From Thuidium tamariscinum (Eukaryota; Streptophyta; Bryopsida; Hypnales; Thuidiaceae): a stretch of 64,000 nt of DNA. A program made the translations under genes and the position numbers. How positions within the stretch are numbered: the first letter of the stretch is position 1; each line of letters starts with the position of its first letter. The DNA is taken from positions 5,208,001 to 5,272,000 of the forward strand of contig OX344753.2 of NCBI GenBank assembly GCA_947034885.2, in the 5' to 3' direction. Under the pieces are notes generated by a model that was given only the letters and a program-made list of their open reading frames with translations, had not been told where the DNA came from and searched no databases. Below are positions 33,610-45,760 of this stretch, in pieces.

Positions 33610-36084
33610 TTAGAATACCAAAACCAAGGTTTGATGGAGTTTGGCGCCATATTTCTTTGGTACTTTTTTTAGTTAAACAATTGTCTTATACCCATTTTTA
33701 AACAAAAGACAAACTTTATGATTAACTTTATTTTTTTTCTATTTAATATTTACTATCTATAAATTAATATTTTCATTTACTTAAGGTAGAGCCTCATAGT
33801 CATTGTTCTTGTTTGATGATGTCCTAAATAATCTAAACCTCTAAAAATCCTAACATGTTGATGTAGGAGGAAGTTAGGCATTTTCCTAACTATCAAGTTG
33901 CAAACCTTAGTTAATACTAAAATATATTTATTTACAAAGAAAGGCATGCCTAACTTAGGATTTAGGCAAGTCACTTCTAAAATTTTGATCTCACTATTAG
34001 AAGTTTGCAATTCAAATTGCAAGCATATCAATGACAATCACTAATAGAGAACCATTCATGGTTAAATCAATGTCAATTTTATCACAACAACATTTGTTTG
34101 AAAATTCAAAACCATATTAGATCATGGGTAGTCTTCTTCTAATTTGTAGGGACTATTGCTCCAAACAACTTTGCTTAGACAATCATCAACACAAATGATT
34201 CATTCCATGTTGGGTCAACTTTTCCTTAAAATTGCATTTTTGCCAATTCAATACCATACTTTATGTCATTGTCATTTAAAAAATAATTCTATTGCATATA
34301 TAATGATTTATAAATATTCAATTTTTTATACACAATATAATGATGCAATTTGTAGACCAAAATATCAAACTTCTCTTTTGCATTAAACCTTAGTAAACTG
34401 TTGAAAACATTTAGTTCTATATTTGTCTAGCAACTTCGTACTTCTCTATCAAATATTTAGTTTTATTAACAAAATATATGGTTTAATGGATGTTATAAAA
34501 AATAGTTACAATTTTCTAAGTTTTTTTATGCACATTTTTGGGGTATATAACTTATAGATTATTTTGAAATTTTAACCAATATTAGTACTTAGATACAATA
34601 CAACAATGCTTTTATATATTTTTTTAGTGTTACCCATGCAATTGTGACAAGCCTAAGTCTATGATTAGTTCAATACCATCTAACTTAGTTGCAGAAAGAT
34701 AATGATTCATGGATTTCAATAGAATAGTCTATAACATCATCAAGATTTGATAATTGAGGCCTCATTAAGCATCCAGACAATTGTACAAATATCCAATCTT
34801 TATAGAGACCCCCAAATAGCAAGGGACCATTTCTTGCTTGCACTTCAAAGGATTTTTTTTTTAATTTAGGAAAATTTAATAAAAGAATTCTCAATTTCTT
34901 GTTAGAAATTGTTGAGAAAATCCTTGGAAATGAAAACAAGGGATGGCCATGGAATTTTAGAAAAAATCTTAATTTTGAATATTTTATTGCAATTTGAACT
35001 TTGGATGTATTTTCAAAGTCTTCTAGATTGTAATTATAGAATGAGACAAGAATTGAGTTTATACCATGATATTTTCTACTAAAATATACACACATGGTGA
35101 AATTCTCAGATTTTTTGAGATAATTTTCTATTTGATATGATTTTTCTTCACTTTTTCTTCAAAAATTCTTAGAAAAATTAGTTTTCCTCAAAAAAATCTA
35201 AATTTTTTGGGAAGTTTAGAAGAAATGTAACTTCGTCTCTGAAAAACAAATTAAAAAAATTTCATACACAACTAGTGCCGAAATGGCAACAAACTAAGTG
35301 TTGAGCACAAGGGCATGAAAACAGTGGTTATAGGCCTGGCATTTAAGGGTTAATCACTTGGTTTTGGCAAAGTTCTATATGACATTATAGCTTAAATATC
35401 TTCTATGTGTGTACCAAAAATATGGATTACTTGGCATGCAAGTTCAAAAATTATTATAAGTTTCTTTACAAATAAGAAAATGCCAAAATTGGTGGTCTTT
35501 ACAACAAAATCAAGAACCCTTGATGAAATATGATTTAAATAAAATAAAATATCTTTTAAACACTATAAAAGTTGCAATATATAACAACTTTTATCATAAT
35601 TTTGACTTCAAAACTACAATGTATAGCACTTCCAAAAAACTTAATGTATTTTTCTATCTTCAAAAAATTTCTAAAAAAACTTGCTAAACTCGAAATCATG
35701 GGAGCCAAACCTCTTTCTATTCATAATAGGACTAACAAGTTTTTTAATGTAATATGTTTTGTTTATGGCACCAAGATCAAGGCCATTGTTGATTCATGGT
35801 ACCAAATTTGTCCAATTCCATATAAAAGACTAAATTTACTTTCATTCCTTTTGATCCTACAAAGATTGTCATTATCAAACATTTAGAAGTACTTTTCTTC
35901 TATTTAGTATTCTTTCAACAAATATTCAACACCTCATAAGTACAATCATATAACCATTCTCTTAAACCATTTTAGTTAATCCTTGGTTAATCCTTAGACG
36001 ACAAGATCAATTGTAGAAATCATTCCTTTTAGGACTATGAGAATCATTGGATTATAATAATTCCAATCAATGGGAGTTAAACTA
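33610..36084. other. AT-rich DNA without recognised genes
   Basis: The longest frame is 136 codons (34685-35095, minus); it has no recognised motif and biased composition and is judged chance. TTTAAGGGTTAA at about 35350 could be a lone TTAA-family end. Nothing else is supported. Confidence 0.45.
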
Positions 36085-37476
36085 TTGTACAATGGGGTAC
36101 CAATCAAAATGTCGTTTTCGAATTCGCAGTGAGAAAAATTTCAGTACTACCAACTTTGAAAGCCTTCCGAGAGCTCAAAAATTGGTATTTTACCAAGAAA
36201 TTCTTACCACAGCATCATCTTTAAGTTAATTATATGTATGCCAAATTTGAAGGCCAAAAGATTCACCGAAAAAAAGTTATTCAAAATCTACCAACATGGG
36301 TAGTGGTGAGAAACATTTCACTACTTTCAACTTTGACACCTTCCTAAGGATTGAGTTTTTTTCTTTTTCCATGAAATTTTTGTCATGAAACAATTTCTAT
36401 GTTTCTAATATGTATAAAAAATTTCAATATTAAAAAATAAAATTTCAAGAAGATATTTAAAATCTCCCAACAGGTGTAGTTTTGAGAAAATTTTCACAAT
36501 TGCCAACTTTGACACCCTCCCAAGGGCTGAAAAATTGGTTTCTTACCATGAATTTTTTTTGTGAAGTCATCTCTATGTTGATAATATGTTCTCCAAATTT
36601 CAAATTCAAATGAATTACCAAAAGAAAGATATACAAAATCTCCCAACATGTGTAGTTGTGAGGAGGAGTTTTTGAGCCCTTAGTATAGTGTTATTTTGTG
36701 GAGCAAAGTTTGACACGAATATAAAAACTCAACCTCACAACTACACATGTTGAGAGATTTTGAATATTTTTTCTAGGGTAAGTGTTTTGAACTTGAAATT
36801 TGGAACATATATTATCAACATAAAGTTGATCTTATTCAAAATAGACAAATTTTCAGCCCTCGGGAGGGTGTCAAAGTCGGCAATAGTGAAAATTTTCTCA
36901 CAACTACACATGTTGGGAGATTTTGTATATCTTTCTTTTGGTAATTCATTTGAATTTGAAATTTGGAGAACATATTATCAACATAGAGATGACTTTCCAA
37001 AAAAAAATTCATGGTAAGAAACCAATTTTTCAGCCCTTGGGAGGGTGTCAAAGTTGGCAATTGTGAAAATTTTCTCAAAACTACACCTGTTGGGAGATTT
37101 CAAATATCTTCTTGAAATTTTTTTATTAATCTTGAAATTTTTTATACATATTAAAAACATAGAGATTGTTTCATGACAAAAATTTCATGGAAAAAGAAAA
37201 AAATCTCAATCCTTAGGAAGGTGTCAAAGTTGAAAGTAGTGAAATGTTTCTCACCACTACCCATGTTGGTAGATTTTGAATAACTTTTTTTTGGTGAATG
37301 TTTTGGCTTTGAAATTTTGGCATACATATAATTAACTTAAAGATGATGCTGTGGTAAGAATTTCTTGAAAAAATACCAATTTTTGAGCTCTCGGGAGGCT
37401 TTCAAAGTTGGTAGTACTGAAATTTTTCTCACTGCGAATTTGAAAACGACATTTTGATTGGTACCCCACTGTACAA
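36085..37476 (+). repeat. 1.39-kb palindrome P1 made of roughly 175-bp tandem units
   Basis: It begins with TTGTACAATGGGGTACCAAT and ends with the complement. Each arm contains three to four units of about 173-178 bp, recognisable by CCAACATG(T/G)GTAGTNGTGAG, CCAACTTTGACACC and TTCTTACCA (unit marks at 36299, 36477 and 36650). Sampled arm stretches, such as 36145-36235 against 37325-37415, are above 90 percent identical. The central 36665-36745 stretch (GAGCCCTTAGTATAGTG) is unique to the loop. It is non-coding. Confidence 0.85.
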
Positions 37477-38874
37477 TGGGGTCCCAATCAAAATGGCGTT
37501 TTCGAAATCGCAATGAAAGAAATTTCACTGCAGCCAACTTTGAGAGCCTTCCGAGAGCTCAAAAATTGGTATTTTTTCAAGAAATTCTTACCACAGCATC
37601 ATCTTTAAGTTAATAATATGTATGCCAAAATTTCAAAGCCAAAACATTCACCAAAAAAAAGTTATTCAAAATCTACCAACATGGGTAGTGGTGAGAAACA
37701 TTTCACTACTTTCAACTTTGACACCTTCCGAAGGATTGAGTTCTTTTTTTTGTGCTATGAAATTTTTGTCATGAAACAATCTCTATGTTATTAATATGTA
37801 TAAAAAATTTCAAGATTAAAAAAAAAATTTCAAGAAGATATTTGAAATCTCCCAACAGGTGGAGTTTTGAGAAAATTTTCACAATTTCCAACTTTGACAC
37901 CCTCCCAAGGGCTGAAAAATTGGTTTCTTACCATGAATTTGTTTTTGAAGTCATCTCTATGTTGGTAAAATGTGTTTCAAATTTCAAGTTCAAATAAATT
38001 ACCAAGAAAAAGATATACAAAATCTACCAATATGTATAGTTGTGAGAAAATTTTCACTATTGCCAACTTTGACACCCTCCTAAGGGCTGAAAAATTCTCT
38101 ATTATACATGAAATTTCTTGCATAAGATCACCTCTATGTTGATAATATATTTTCTAAATTTCAAGTTCAAAAGACTTACCCAAAAAAAGATATTCAAAAT
38201 CTCTCAAAATGTGTAGTTGTGAGGTTGAGTTTTTACATCTGTGTCAAACTTTGCTCCACAAAATAACACTATACTAAGGGCTCAAAAACTCCTCCTCACA
38301 ACTACACATGTTGGGAGATTTTGTATATCATTTTTTTGGTAATTCATTTGAACTTGAAATTTGAAACACATTTTACCAACATAGAGATGACTTCCAAAAA
38401 AAAGAATTCATGGTAAGAAAACAAATTTTTAGCCCTTGGAAGGGTGTCAAAGTTGGAAATTGTGAAAATTTTCTCAAAACTCCACCTGTTGGGAGATTTC
38501 AAATATCTTTTTTTAAATTTATTTTTTTAACTTTAATTTTTTATACATATTAATAACATAGAGATTGTTTCATGACAAAAATTTTGTAGCACAAAAAAAA
38601 GAACTCAATCCTTCGGAGGGTGTCAAAGTTGAAAGTAGTGAAATGTTTCTCACCACTACCCATGTTGGTAGACTTTGAATAACTTTTTAATGGTGAATCT
38701 TCTTGCCTTGAAATTTGGTACGCGTGTTATTAACATAAAGATGATGCTGTGGTAAAAATTTCATAATAAAATACCAATTTTTGAGCTCTAAAGAGAATCT
38801 CAAAGTTGGTTGCATTGAAATTTCCTTCACTATGATTTCAAAAACGCCATTTTGATTGGGACCCCATTGTACAA
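37469..38874 (-). repeat. 1.4-kb palindrome P2, inverted copy of P1
   Basis: P2 shares the GTAC-centred junction at 37471-37474 with P1 and ends at TTGTACAA (38867-38874). Its loop (about 38225-38305) is the reverse complement of the P1 loop (CACTATACTAAGGGCTC), which shows that P2 as a whole is inverted relative to P1. Internal units carry the same roughly 175-bp pattern. Confidence 0.85.
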
Positions 38875-40788
38875 GTCTTTTTGTTTTCACAAAAAATTCC
38901 AAGGATGAATAATTTCATTGTTGCCCTACATAGAAGGATTTTCTCATTCATCATTTGAAAATGGCCATAGCATCTTTTGAGAGTAATGCTATAATATCTA
39001 AGAAAAAAATCCGCTTTGTGACTGATAATTTTTTTTAATGTAGTTTATCCTTAATTCAAAACTTTAACCCTAAACCACCTAAAGGGATGTATTTTGGCCA
39101 CTCAAAATAATAAAGGTCCTATTGTGGAGTTAGATTTGCAATTGGGTTGTAATGCAAAAAAAAATTACACTAGCATAGCATGGTGTATAGTGATCGGGGC
39201 CTTGTTGAAACTACAACAAGTACAAATGTAGACAGTTGGAGGTTGTCAAGAAGACAAAAACAAAATTTGGTACTTTAGAATGAAGTTCCAAAAATGATTG
39301 GAAAGAGCTGGTAGTGGATTGTTGGGCCTTGGATTTATTGACTTCTTGTGGGGGAGTCTTGTATTCAAGGTTACCAAATTTGCTTTCACTTTCTACATGG
39401 CAATGGCAACAATGATGCGGGAGAACTTGGGTCATTTGGTATGGATTGAAGCTCTGTTTGTACAAATTTGTAGAGAATCTACAGAAATCATTTTGAGTGA
39501 TTATGAGTGATTTTGCATACTCATTTTTTATTCTAGCAAATCATTAGAAGAGCCTTTTTAGTCTCATTACAAGGGCATAGGACAAATTCTTAGAGTGACA
39601 CAACTATACTACTATAGACACGTGAAGGTTGTTTACTCTACTGATTTTTGCATTTTGGATTGTAGCTTCTTTGTGCAATGTCCACTATCTTGACTCCTCA
39701 ATTGAATTGTAATTTTACCTTTATTTCCAAAAAATTGTTGCTCTACTTACATTATTGGTAGTGTAGACATTCTATTCCTAAATATAAAATTCCAAATGTT
39801 GTAGGTGTTGTGTCCATTGCCCGTTTGAGCAAAGACTCTTAAGTAGGATGCCAATACACACCAGCACTTCCTTGTGGCACTTGTGACTGTTGACTTCTTT
39901 GTTTTGGTCACCTAACCACAATTCTACCAAGCTAGTCAGCTTTCATTTCTTTGAAAATTGCCAAATACAAAGCTATGTAAATTGATTCTTGTGTACCATA
40001 AACCTTTTGAGATAAACTTGAATCCTTAGTAACCATCTATTGTTTGAAACTCTGAACTATATACAATTGCTATAATCCACATATCTGCTTCATGGATTCT
40101 ACCTCCAACAAGTTGCCCAACATTGATTGTAACTAATGTAGCATACCAAACAGTAGGTAATTGCAATTCCTAACATGTGATTGGTGGAGGATTGATTCTT
40201 CACTATTGCTTACAGACTATATTATTGATGCAAACAAAAGGTGGGTAGTCTAGGATTAACAAGTTTTAAATGTATAATATATTGGATAGTTATATGACAA
40301 TAATGTGACCCCTTCACAATAGAAAGTGAAAGAAGTTTAGTAATTCTTAAAGATGAAGTTTTGGGGTTTTAAAAATCTTTTGAATACAATTTTGAAAGTC
40401 AATTTCTATATTTTGCTATTTTTGTTAGATGGGTTTTTTTAGGCCTAAATGAGACCAAGAGTTTTTGGATTGTAGGGAATATGAAAATATTGCCAAATCA
40501 TCAATCTAACATGGTCAAGAGATTGTGATGTCACATCACATTATTTAATTTATAATTTAATAATTTAAAAATTAATTTATATTTTGCTAGCAATGTAGTG
40601 GTTTACAATTAAAGGAAATAACTTTAAGATAGTCTTCTAGAGGCCTCAAACGACATTTAATGCTTGTGACATGGTACAACTTATTTCTCACTATTTATGC
40701 TTTATATTTTATATACTTGTATTGTTGTCCTTCTAGATAATTGTTTATAACAAAATTTTCTACTAAATTTTGGCTACAAAGCCAAAGA
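38875..40788. other. AT-rich DNA with one unrecognised ORF
   Basis: A 70-codon frame at 39298-39510 (+, starting MERAGSGLLGLGF) is not recognised. Near 40640-40663, CTAGAGGCCTCAAACGACAT resembles an inverted CATTAG-family end. No gene is supported. Confidence 0.4.
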
Positions 40789-41595
40789 CATTAGAGGAGA
40801 TTTGATGCCATTAAAAGGCAATTTTAAGGTTGTATCCTATCTTGTTCCGAGCATTGTCTACAAATTATAAACCAGACTATACACTAGAAGAAAAAAGGGG
40901 TTCTGCGATTGCAGGTTTTGAGTTGCAGTGGACACAAATTACGCTAGTTGTGTTGTAGTTGTTTTCCAGTTGCGTTGTAGTTGTTTTCTAGTCGAACAAT
41001 AGCGTAATTTGTGTCCACTGCAACTCAAAACTTACAGTCGCAGAATCCCTTTTTTTCTTGTAGTGATAATGGCTAAATTTTCCAATTTTTGAAAACAAGA
41101 TTAATTATTTTTTTCAAAAATTTCAAAAAGTGTTAAGAAACCTAAAATTGATTAAAAATTTTATTTTAAGAAAATATTTTAAAACCACTTTAAAAATTGA
41201 ATTTCTTTTTTGTAATGTGGCACTCTCTCAACCTTATTAGATTTTTGATGTGGCGTGTTTTTATAGTCTAGGAACTTGCAAGATAACTTGTATCTTCCAA
41301 TGTCTTCAACATAAGAGGTTTTTTCAGGGTACTAAGAGACTGTTTCAATCCTGTCCCTAATCTGTAAACCAGTCATTGTTGGTCAAATTAAAAAATTATT
41401 AAAAAATTATTAAAAAATAAAAAGATAAAAAGCCATTAAAATAATAAAAAAATAATAAAAATAAAAATAATAAAATATTATTATCTAATGTGATAGTTTC
41501 TCTGTTACATCAGATCAACTGTTGAAATAAGTTTTAATGAGTTTCCATAGTTCGGGAACTCACAGTCTTCCAATATGGCTAGAAATCTTCTTATG
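40789..41595. mobile_element. CATTAG-family element carrying a CACTA MITE
   Basis: The left end is CATTAGAGGAGATTTGATGC and the right end, GGCTAGAAATCTTCTTATG, is a diverged complement. The interior phrases TAATGTGGCACT and GATGTGGCGTG recur in inverted form near 19456-19490. A CACTA MITE (40882-41065) has inserted. It may be two overlapping relatives. Confidence 0.55.
40882..41065. mobile_element. CACTA-type MITE, 184 bp, 3-bp target duplication ATA
   Basis: It begins CACTAGAAGAAAAAAGGGGT and ends TTTTTTTCTTGTAGTG. ATA is present on both sides (40879-40881 and 41066-41068). The arms carry TGCAGTGGACACAAATTACG and its complement around a short imperfect-repeat loop (GTTGTAGTTGTTTTC twice). 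Confidence 0.9.
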
Positions 41596-43622
41596 ATTCT
41601 CTCTAAGGCTTTATATTCAAATTCTTAATCACATTTTCCTCACCTAGGTTGCAATATATCTTTCACTATCATCATGCTCTTATTTTTTGGTTGCACTAGT
41701 ATTTATTTAAATTTTACTAATTTTATCCCATTAAATGTAAATTTCCAATCATACACAAAGTTATTATTTACAATTTAAAATGAAATTCATTATGAATTTC
41801 AATATATTTTCCTAATAGTTGGTAGTTGCAAAGTTTAAAGAGTTACAATGCTTAACATCATACCTTTTGCATTGAGTGTGAATAGGATGGTGTCAGTTCA
41901 ACCCCTCACATCCAATCAAAATAGGGTGACGATATTCTTTTGTACCAAACCTCAACTAGTTGACAACACTCTTTCGTATCCAACTACAAGTGATGACAGA
42001 TTGTCTTGACAATATTCTTCCATCTCCTACATTTGATCTTAAAGGTGATTGGAAATTTAATCTCTAGCATCATTGTCACATCAATACCACATTCTAATGA
42101 GACCTTAAGGATGGTCGGTGAAAATTAATCTTTCACATCATTGCCATGGCAACTAGAGTGCATTCTTATTTATTCTTGTTATAGTAGCCATAGCCCTATC
42201 TTTTGCATTGTTGTCACATCAATACTATCAACCAAGGTTTTTTTTTTCATTTTTAGAGAATAGCCACAGTGGCAACATAAAATGTTATAGGGATGCTCTT
42301 AATTGCAACATTCATCCATTTTTTGAATGTATAGTATAGTTTTCATCCAAAATTAGGCGAATTCATCTAATATTTTTCTTTATTTCAAAGTTGTTTGGTG
42401 ATTTCATCTGAGTTTTTTGGCATTTTTTTAGGTGTTTTTTAGCCAAATTATTTTTTCTGGTGCAAATTGGCACCAAAAAGCCAAAAAAGTGTAATATTGA
42501 CTAGTGTAATATCAAAGATGGCTATGGCACAATATTTCACAACATTGTTGTGACAAATGCAATTAATGAGAACTTTCACACCTTTGTCAAATTATGCAAT
42601 CACCATCTTTTATACCCTTCCTAGAATGGCATTAATATCATTCTTTATATCTTTGGATTAATCAATATATTTTACATCTAATTTTAAGGCTGATGTTATT
42701 GCTATTGTTGCATCTAACATGAAAAATTGCACTATAATTCCATGTGTCACATTTAAGTTTGGGGATGTTGCAAAGGATGTCTAGCATAGTTGCCAATTTT
42801 AAGTGCATATGAAGGGTGATTTGGGCATAGAAATGGTATAAAACCCTAATAGATAAGTGCAACTTTACTATGGTCTATAATTTGTGTGGTCATAGAAAAT
42901 TAAATGTTTCTACAAGTTTAATCCTATAAAAATGATAGATATTGAATTCTTTAATTTACAACTAAGATTGTACATATATAGGGTCTAATTTTTGTTACAA
43001 ATAAATAAATTGCAATTGATTCTATAGACTCCAACTATGATCATGTATGTATGAGGTCTAATGAGGTATATTTACATTCATAAATATGTAAATTGGTCAC
43101 ATGTTGGTAAATTGAAAACAATTCAATAAACTACAACCATAACTATATGCCTATTATGTACAAAATACAAAGTTACTCATATTAAGAACTAAAAGTTCTA
43201 TTGATAGATTTTTCAAATTGGAGACCTAGTTTCACTTGGTGTTGAATACCTTGAAATTGTTGCATATTTATTAAATACATTTGTGAGGATGAATGCATGA
43301 ATACATGATTGATTATACTTCATTTTATCTTTAATATTTAGCAAATTAGCAATCACTATCTATAATGTTGAATAATTCCTAAGCAACTTACCTTTATTGG
43401 ATGTAAACATGGATGTGAATTATAGGAGTTCTTTTTTTGTTGACTTGTTGTGGGCACAATGAACATTGAGTAATTCTAATATTTCCTTATGCAAAGACAA
43501 AACTTAGCTTCATATGGTGGGGATTCGAAGAAAATATTAATCATTGATGTGACAACCAAGACTAAAGCAACACATGTGATTCTAGAAGAGGTGAAATTAA
43601 GGTAGAAGATACATTTAGACTC
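41596..43622. other. AT-rich intergenic DNA, no gene recognised
   Basis: It contains loosely repeated phrases such as CATTGTCACATCAATACCA near 42069 and 42204, perhaps a decayed repeat. No reading frame longer than 66 codons occurs. Confidence 0.45.
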
Positions 43623-44368
43623 TTAACCCCTAAAAGCCTAAGGGATTAGGACAAAACACAAATGTGTTATAAAATATAAGCATTACAACTTTTTTGAAGT
43701 TAGTATCAAAGAAGATAATGTAAAGCACAAAAAGTAGAAAGTGTCCATATAGTCAAAGTAAAAAAAATATTTTTAGATTATTTTTAAATGAAATTTGAAG
43801 ATATAACTTCAAAAATTCACCAAAAATTAAATTTCTATTTTTAGGATTTGAATTTTTTTTTTATTGGTCAAAATTGTTTTTTTTTATTGATTTATAAAAA
43901 AATGCAAAATATTCAACCTCTAAAATCCCAAGGGATTAAGACAAAATACAAATGTGTTATAAAATATAAGCTTGACAACTTTTTTGAAGTTAGCATCAAA
44001 GAAGATAATGTAAAGCACAAAAAGTAGAAAGTATCCATATGATCAAAATTAAAAAATATTTATAGATTCTCTTCAAATGAATTTTGAAGATATAACTTCA
44101 AAAATTCACCAAAAATACAATTTCTATTTTTAGGATTTTAAATTTTTTTTGATTGGACAAAATTGTGTTTTTTATTGATTTGTTAAAAAATAAAAAATAT
44201 TTATTAATGAGAGCATCAATACTTCCCCCAAATAGTATGTTGAAACACAATCCAATATTTTGAAATTTTGAAAAAAATAAATTTGAAAGAAGTTTTTTTT
44301 TTGCCCGAAAATGCTGCCCGAAGTTGGGCATCAACCATAAAATGGTCGTTTGAGCGCTTAGGGGTTAA
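43623..44368. mobile_element. TTAA-ended element with 290-bp internal tandem duplication
   Basis: The left end is TTAACCCCTAAAAGCCTAAG (TTAA 43623-43626). The right end is GCGCTTAGGGGTTAA (TTAA 44365-44368). The interior contains two copies of about 290 bp (GGGATTAGGAC at 43642, GGGATTAAGAC at 43932). It shares only terminal sequence with the 31036 family, so it is a separate subfamily using the same ends. Confidence 0.75.
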
Positions 44369-44629
44369 AGTATTTTCTTAGAAAAAGGCACATATTTCTT
44401 CTTTCAATGTACTAATAGAATTTGTCAATGAACAAAAAGTCAATATATTAGGAAGAAAAAGAATGCTTAAATTCCTATCATATATGTGAAATCTTCCATC
44501 TTCAAAATTCATAAATAATTTCATGGAGGTCCAAAAAGCATAGATAATATGCCCATTCCAATTATATTTGATAAAAAAAGTTTATTAAAATTAAATATTT
44601 CAAAAACCCAATTTTTCCCATGGCAAATG

Positions 44630-44815
44630 AATTGATAAATGGTTACTTTGTAGGCCTCCTACATTACCAATATTGTAAAATGAATGTAGATCCTATGGAT
44701 ATATTTGCTGATGCTCTAATGAATTGGTAAATGGTCATTTTATTAGCTTCCTCCCTTATCAATATTGTAAAAAGAATGAAGATCCTATAGATCTATTTGT
44801 TGATACTTTGTACTA
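44630..44815. repeat. Tandem doublet of about 95 bp
   Basis: Two adjacent copies share AATTG(A/G)TAAATGGT, TACCAATATTGTAAAA-like and GATCCTAT(G/A)GAT segments. The doublet lies immediately before the 85-bp satellite. Confidence 0.7.
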
Positions 44816-44825
44816 TTGCAAATAG

Positions 44826-45760
44826 TAGAATAACAATAAAAGGGATAAATACGATCTATTGTAGAGAGTAGGATCAATCACATGAATACATAATGAATGA
44901 TGATGATGAATAGAATAACAATAAAAGGGATAAGTAGGATCTGCTGTAGAGAGTAGGATCAATCACATGAATACATAATAAATGATGATGATGAATAGAA
45001 TAACAATAAAAGGGATAAATACGATCTATTGCAGAGAGTAGGATCAATCACATGAATACATAATGAATGATGATGATGAATAGAATAACAATAAAAGGGA
45101 TAAGTAGGATCTGCTATAGAGAGTAGGATCAATCACATAAATACATATTAAATGATGATGATGAATAGAATAACAATAAAAGGGATAAGTAGGATCTGCT
45201 GTAGAGAATAGGATCAATCACATGAATACATATTAAATGATGATGATGAATAGAATAACAATAAAAGGGATAAATACGATCTATTGCAGAGAGTAGGATC
45301 AATCACATGAATACATAATGAATGATGATGATGAATAGAATAACAATAAAAGGGATAAGTAGGATCTGCTATAGAGAGTAGGATCAATCACATAAATACA
45401 TATTAAATGATGATGATGAATAGAATAACAATAAAAAGGATAAGTAGGATCTGCTGTAGAGAATAGGATCAATCACATGAATACATATTAAATGATGATG
45501 ATGAATAGAATAACAATAAAAGGGATAAGTAGGATCTGTTGTAGAAAGTAGGATCAATCACATGAATACATATTAAATGATGATGATGAATAGAATAACA
45601 ATAAAAAGGATAAGTAGGATCTGCTATAGAGAGTAGGATCAATCACATGAATACATATTAAATGATGATGATGAATAGAATAACAATAAAAGGGATAAGT
45701 AGGATCTGTTGTAGAGAGTAGGATCAATCACATGAATACATAATGAATGATGATGATGAA
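44826..45760. repeat. 85-bp satellite array, 11 copies, with triplet higher-order pattern
   Basis: The unit starts TAGAATAACAATAAAAGGGA (44911, 44996, 45081, 45166 and so on, exactly 85 bp apart) and includes AGTAGGATCAATCACATGAA and ATGATGATGATGAA. Diagnostic variants show that units 3-4-5 (AAATACGATCTATTGCAG; CTGCTATAG with CATAAATAC; CTGCTGTAGAGAAT) are repeated as units 6-7-8, a 255-bp higher-order repeat. Copies are nearly identical, so expansion was recent. No gene content. Confidence 0.95.

Noticed and set aside
34685..35095. 136-codon minus-strand ORF
   Set aside because: AT-rich composition, no motif, and no splice partners; length is within chance for this region.
44826..45760. Possible CRISPR-like array
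   Set aside because: Units are directly adjacent with no unique spacers, and this is a plant nuclear sequence; it is a satellite.
28246..45760. LTR retrotransposons
   Set aside because: No long direct terminal repeats, primer-binding site or reverse transcriptase motif were seen anywhere in the tract.
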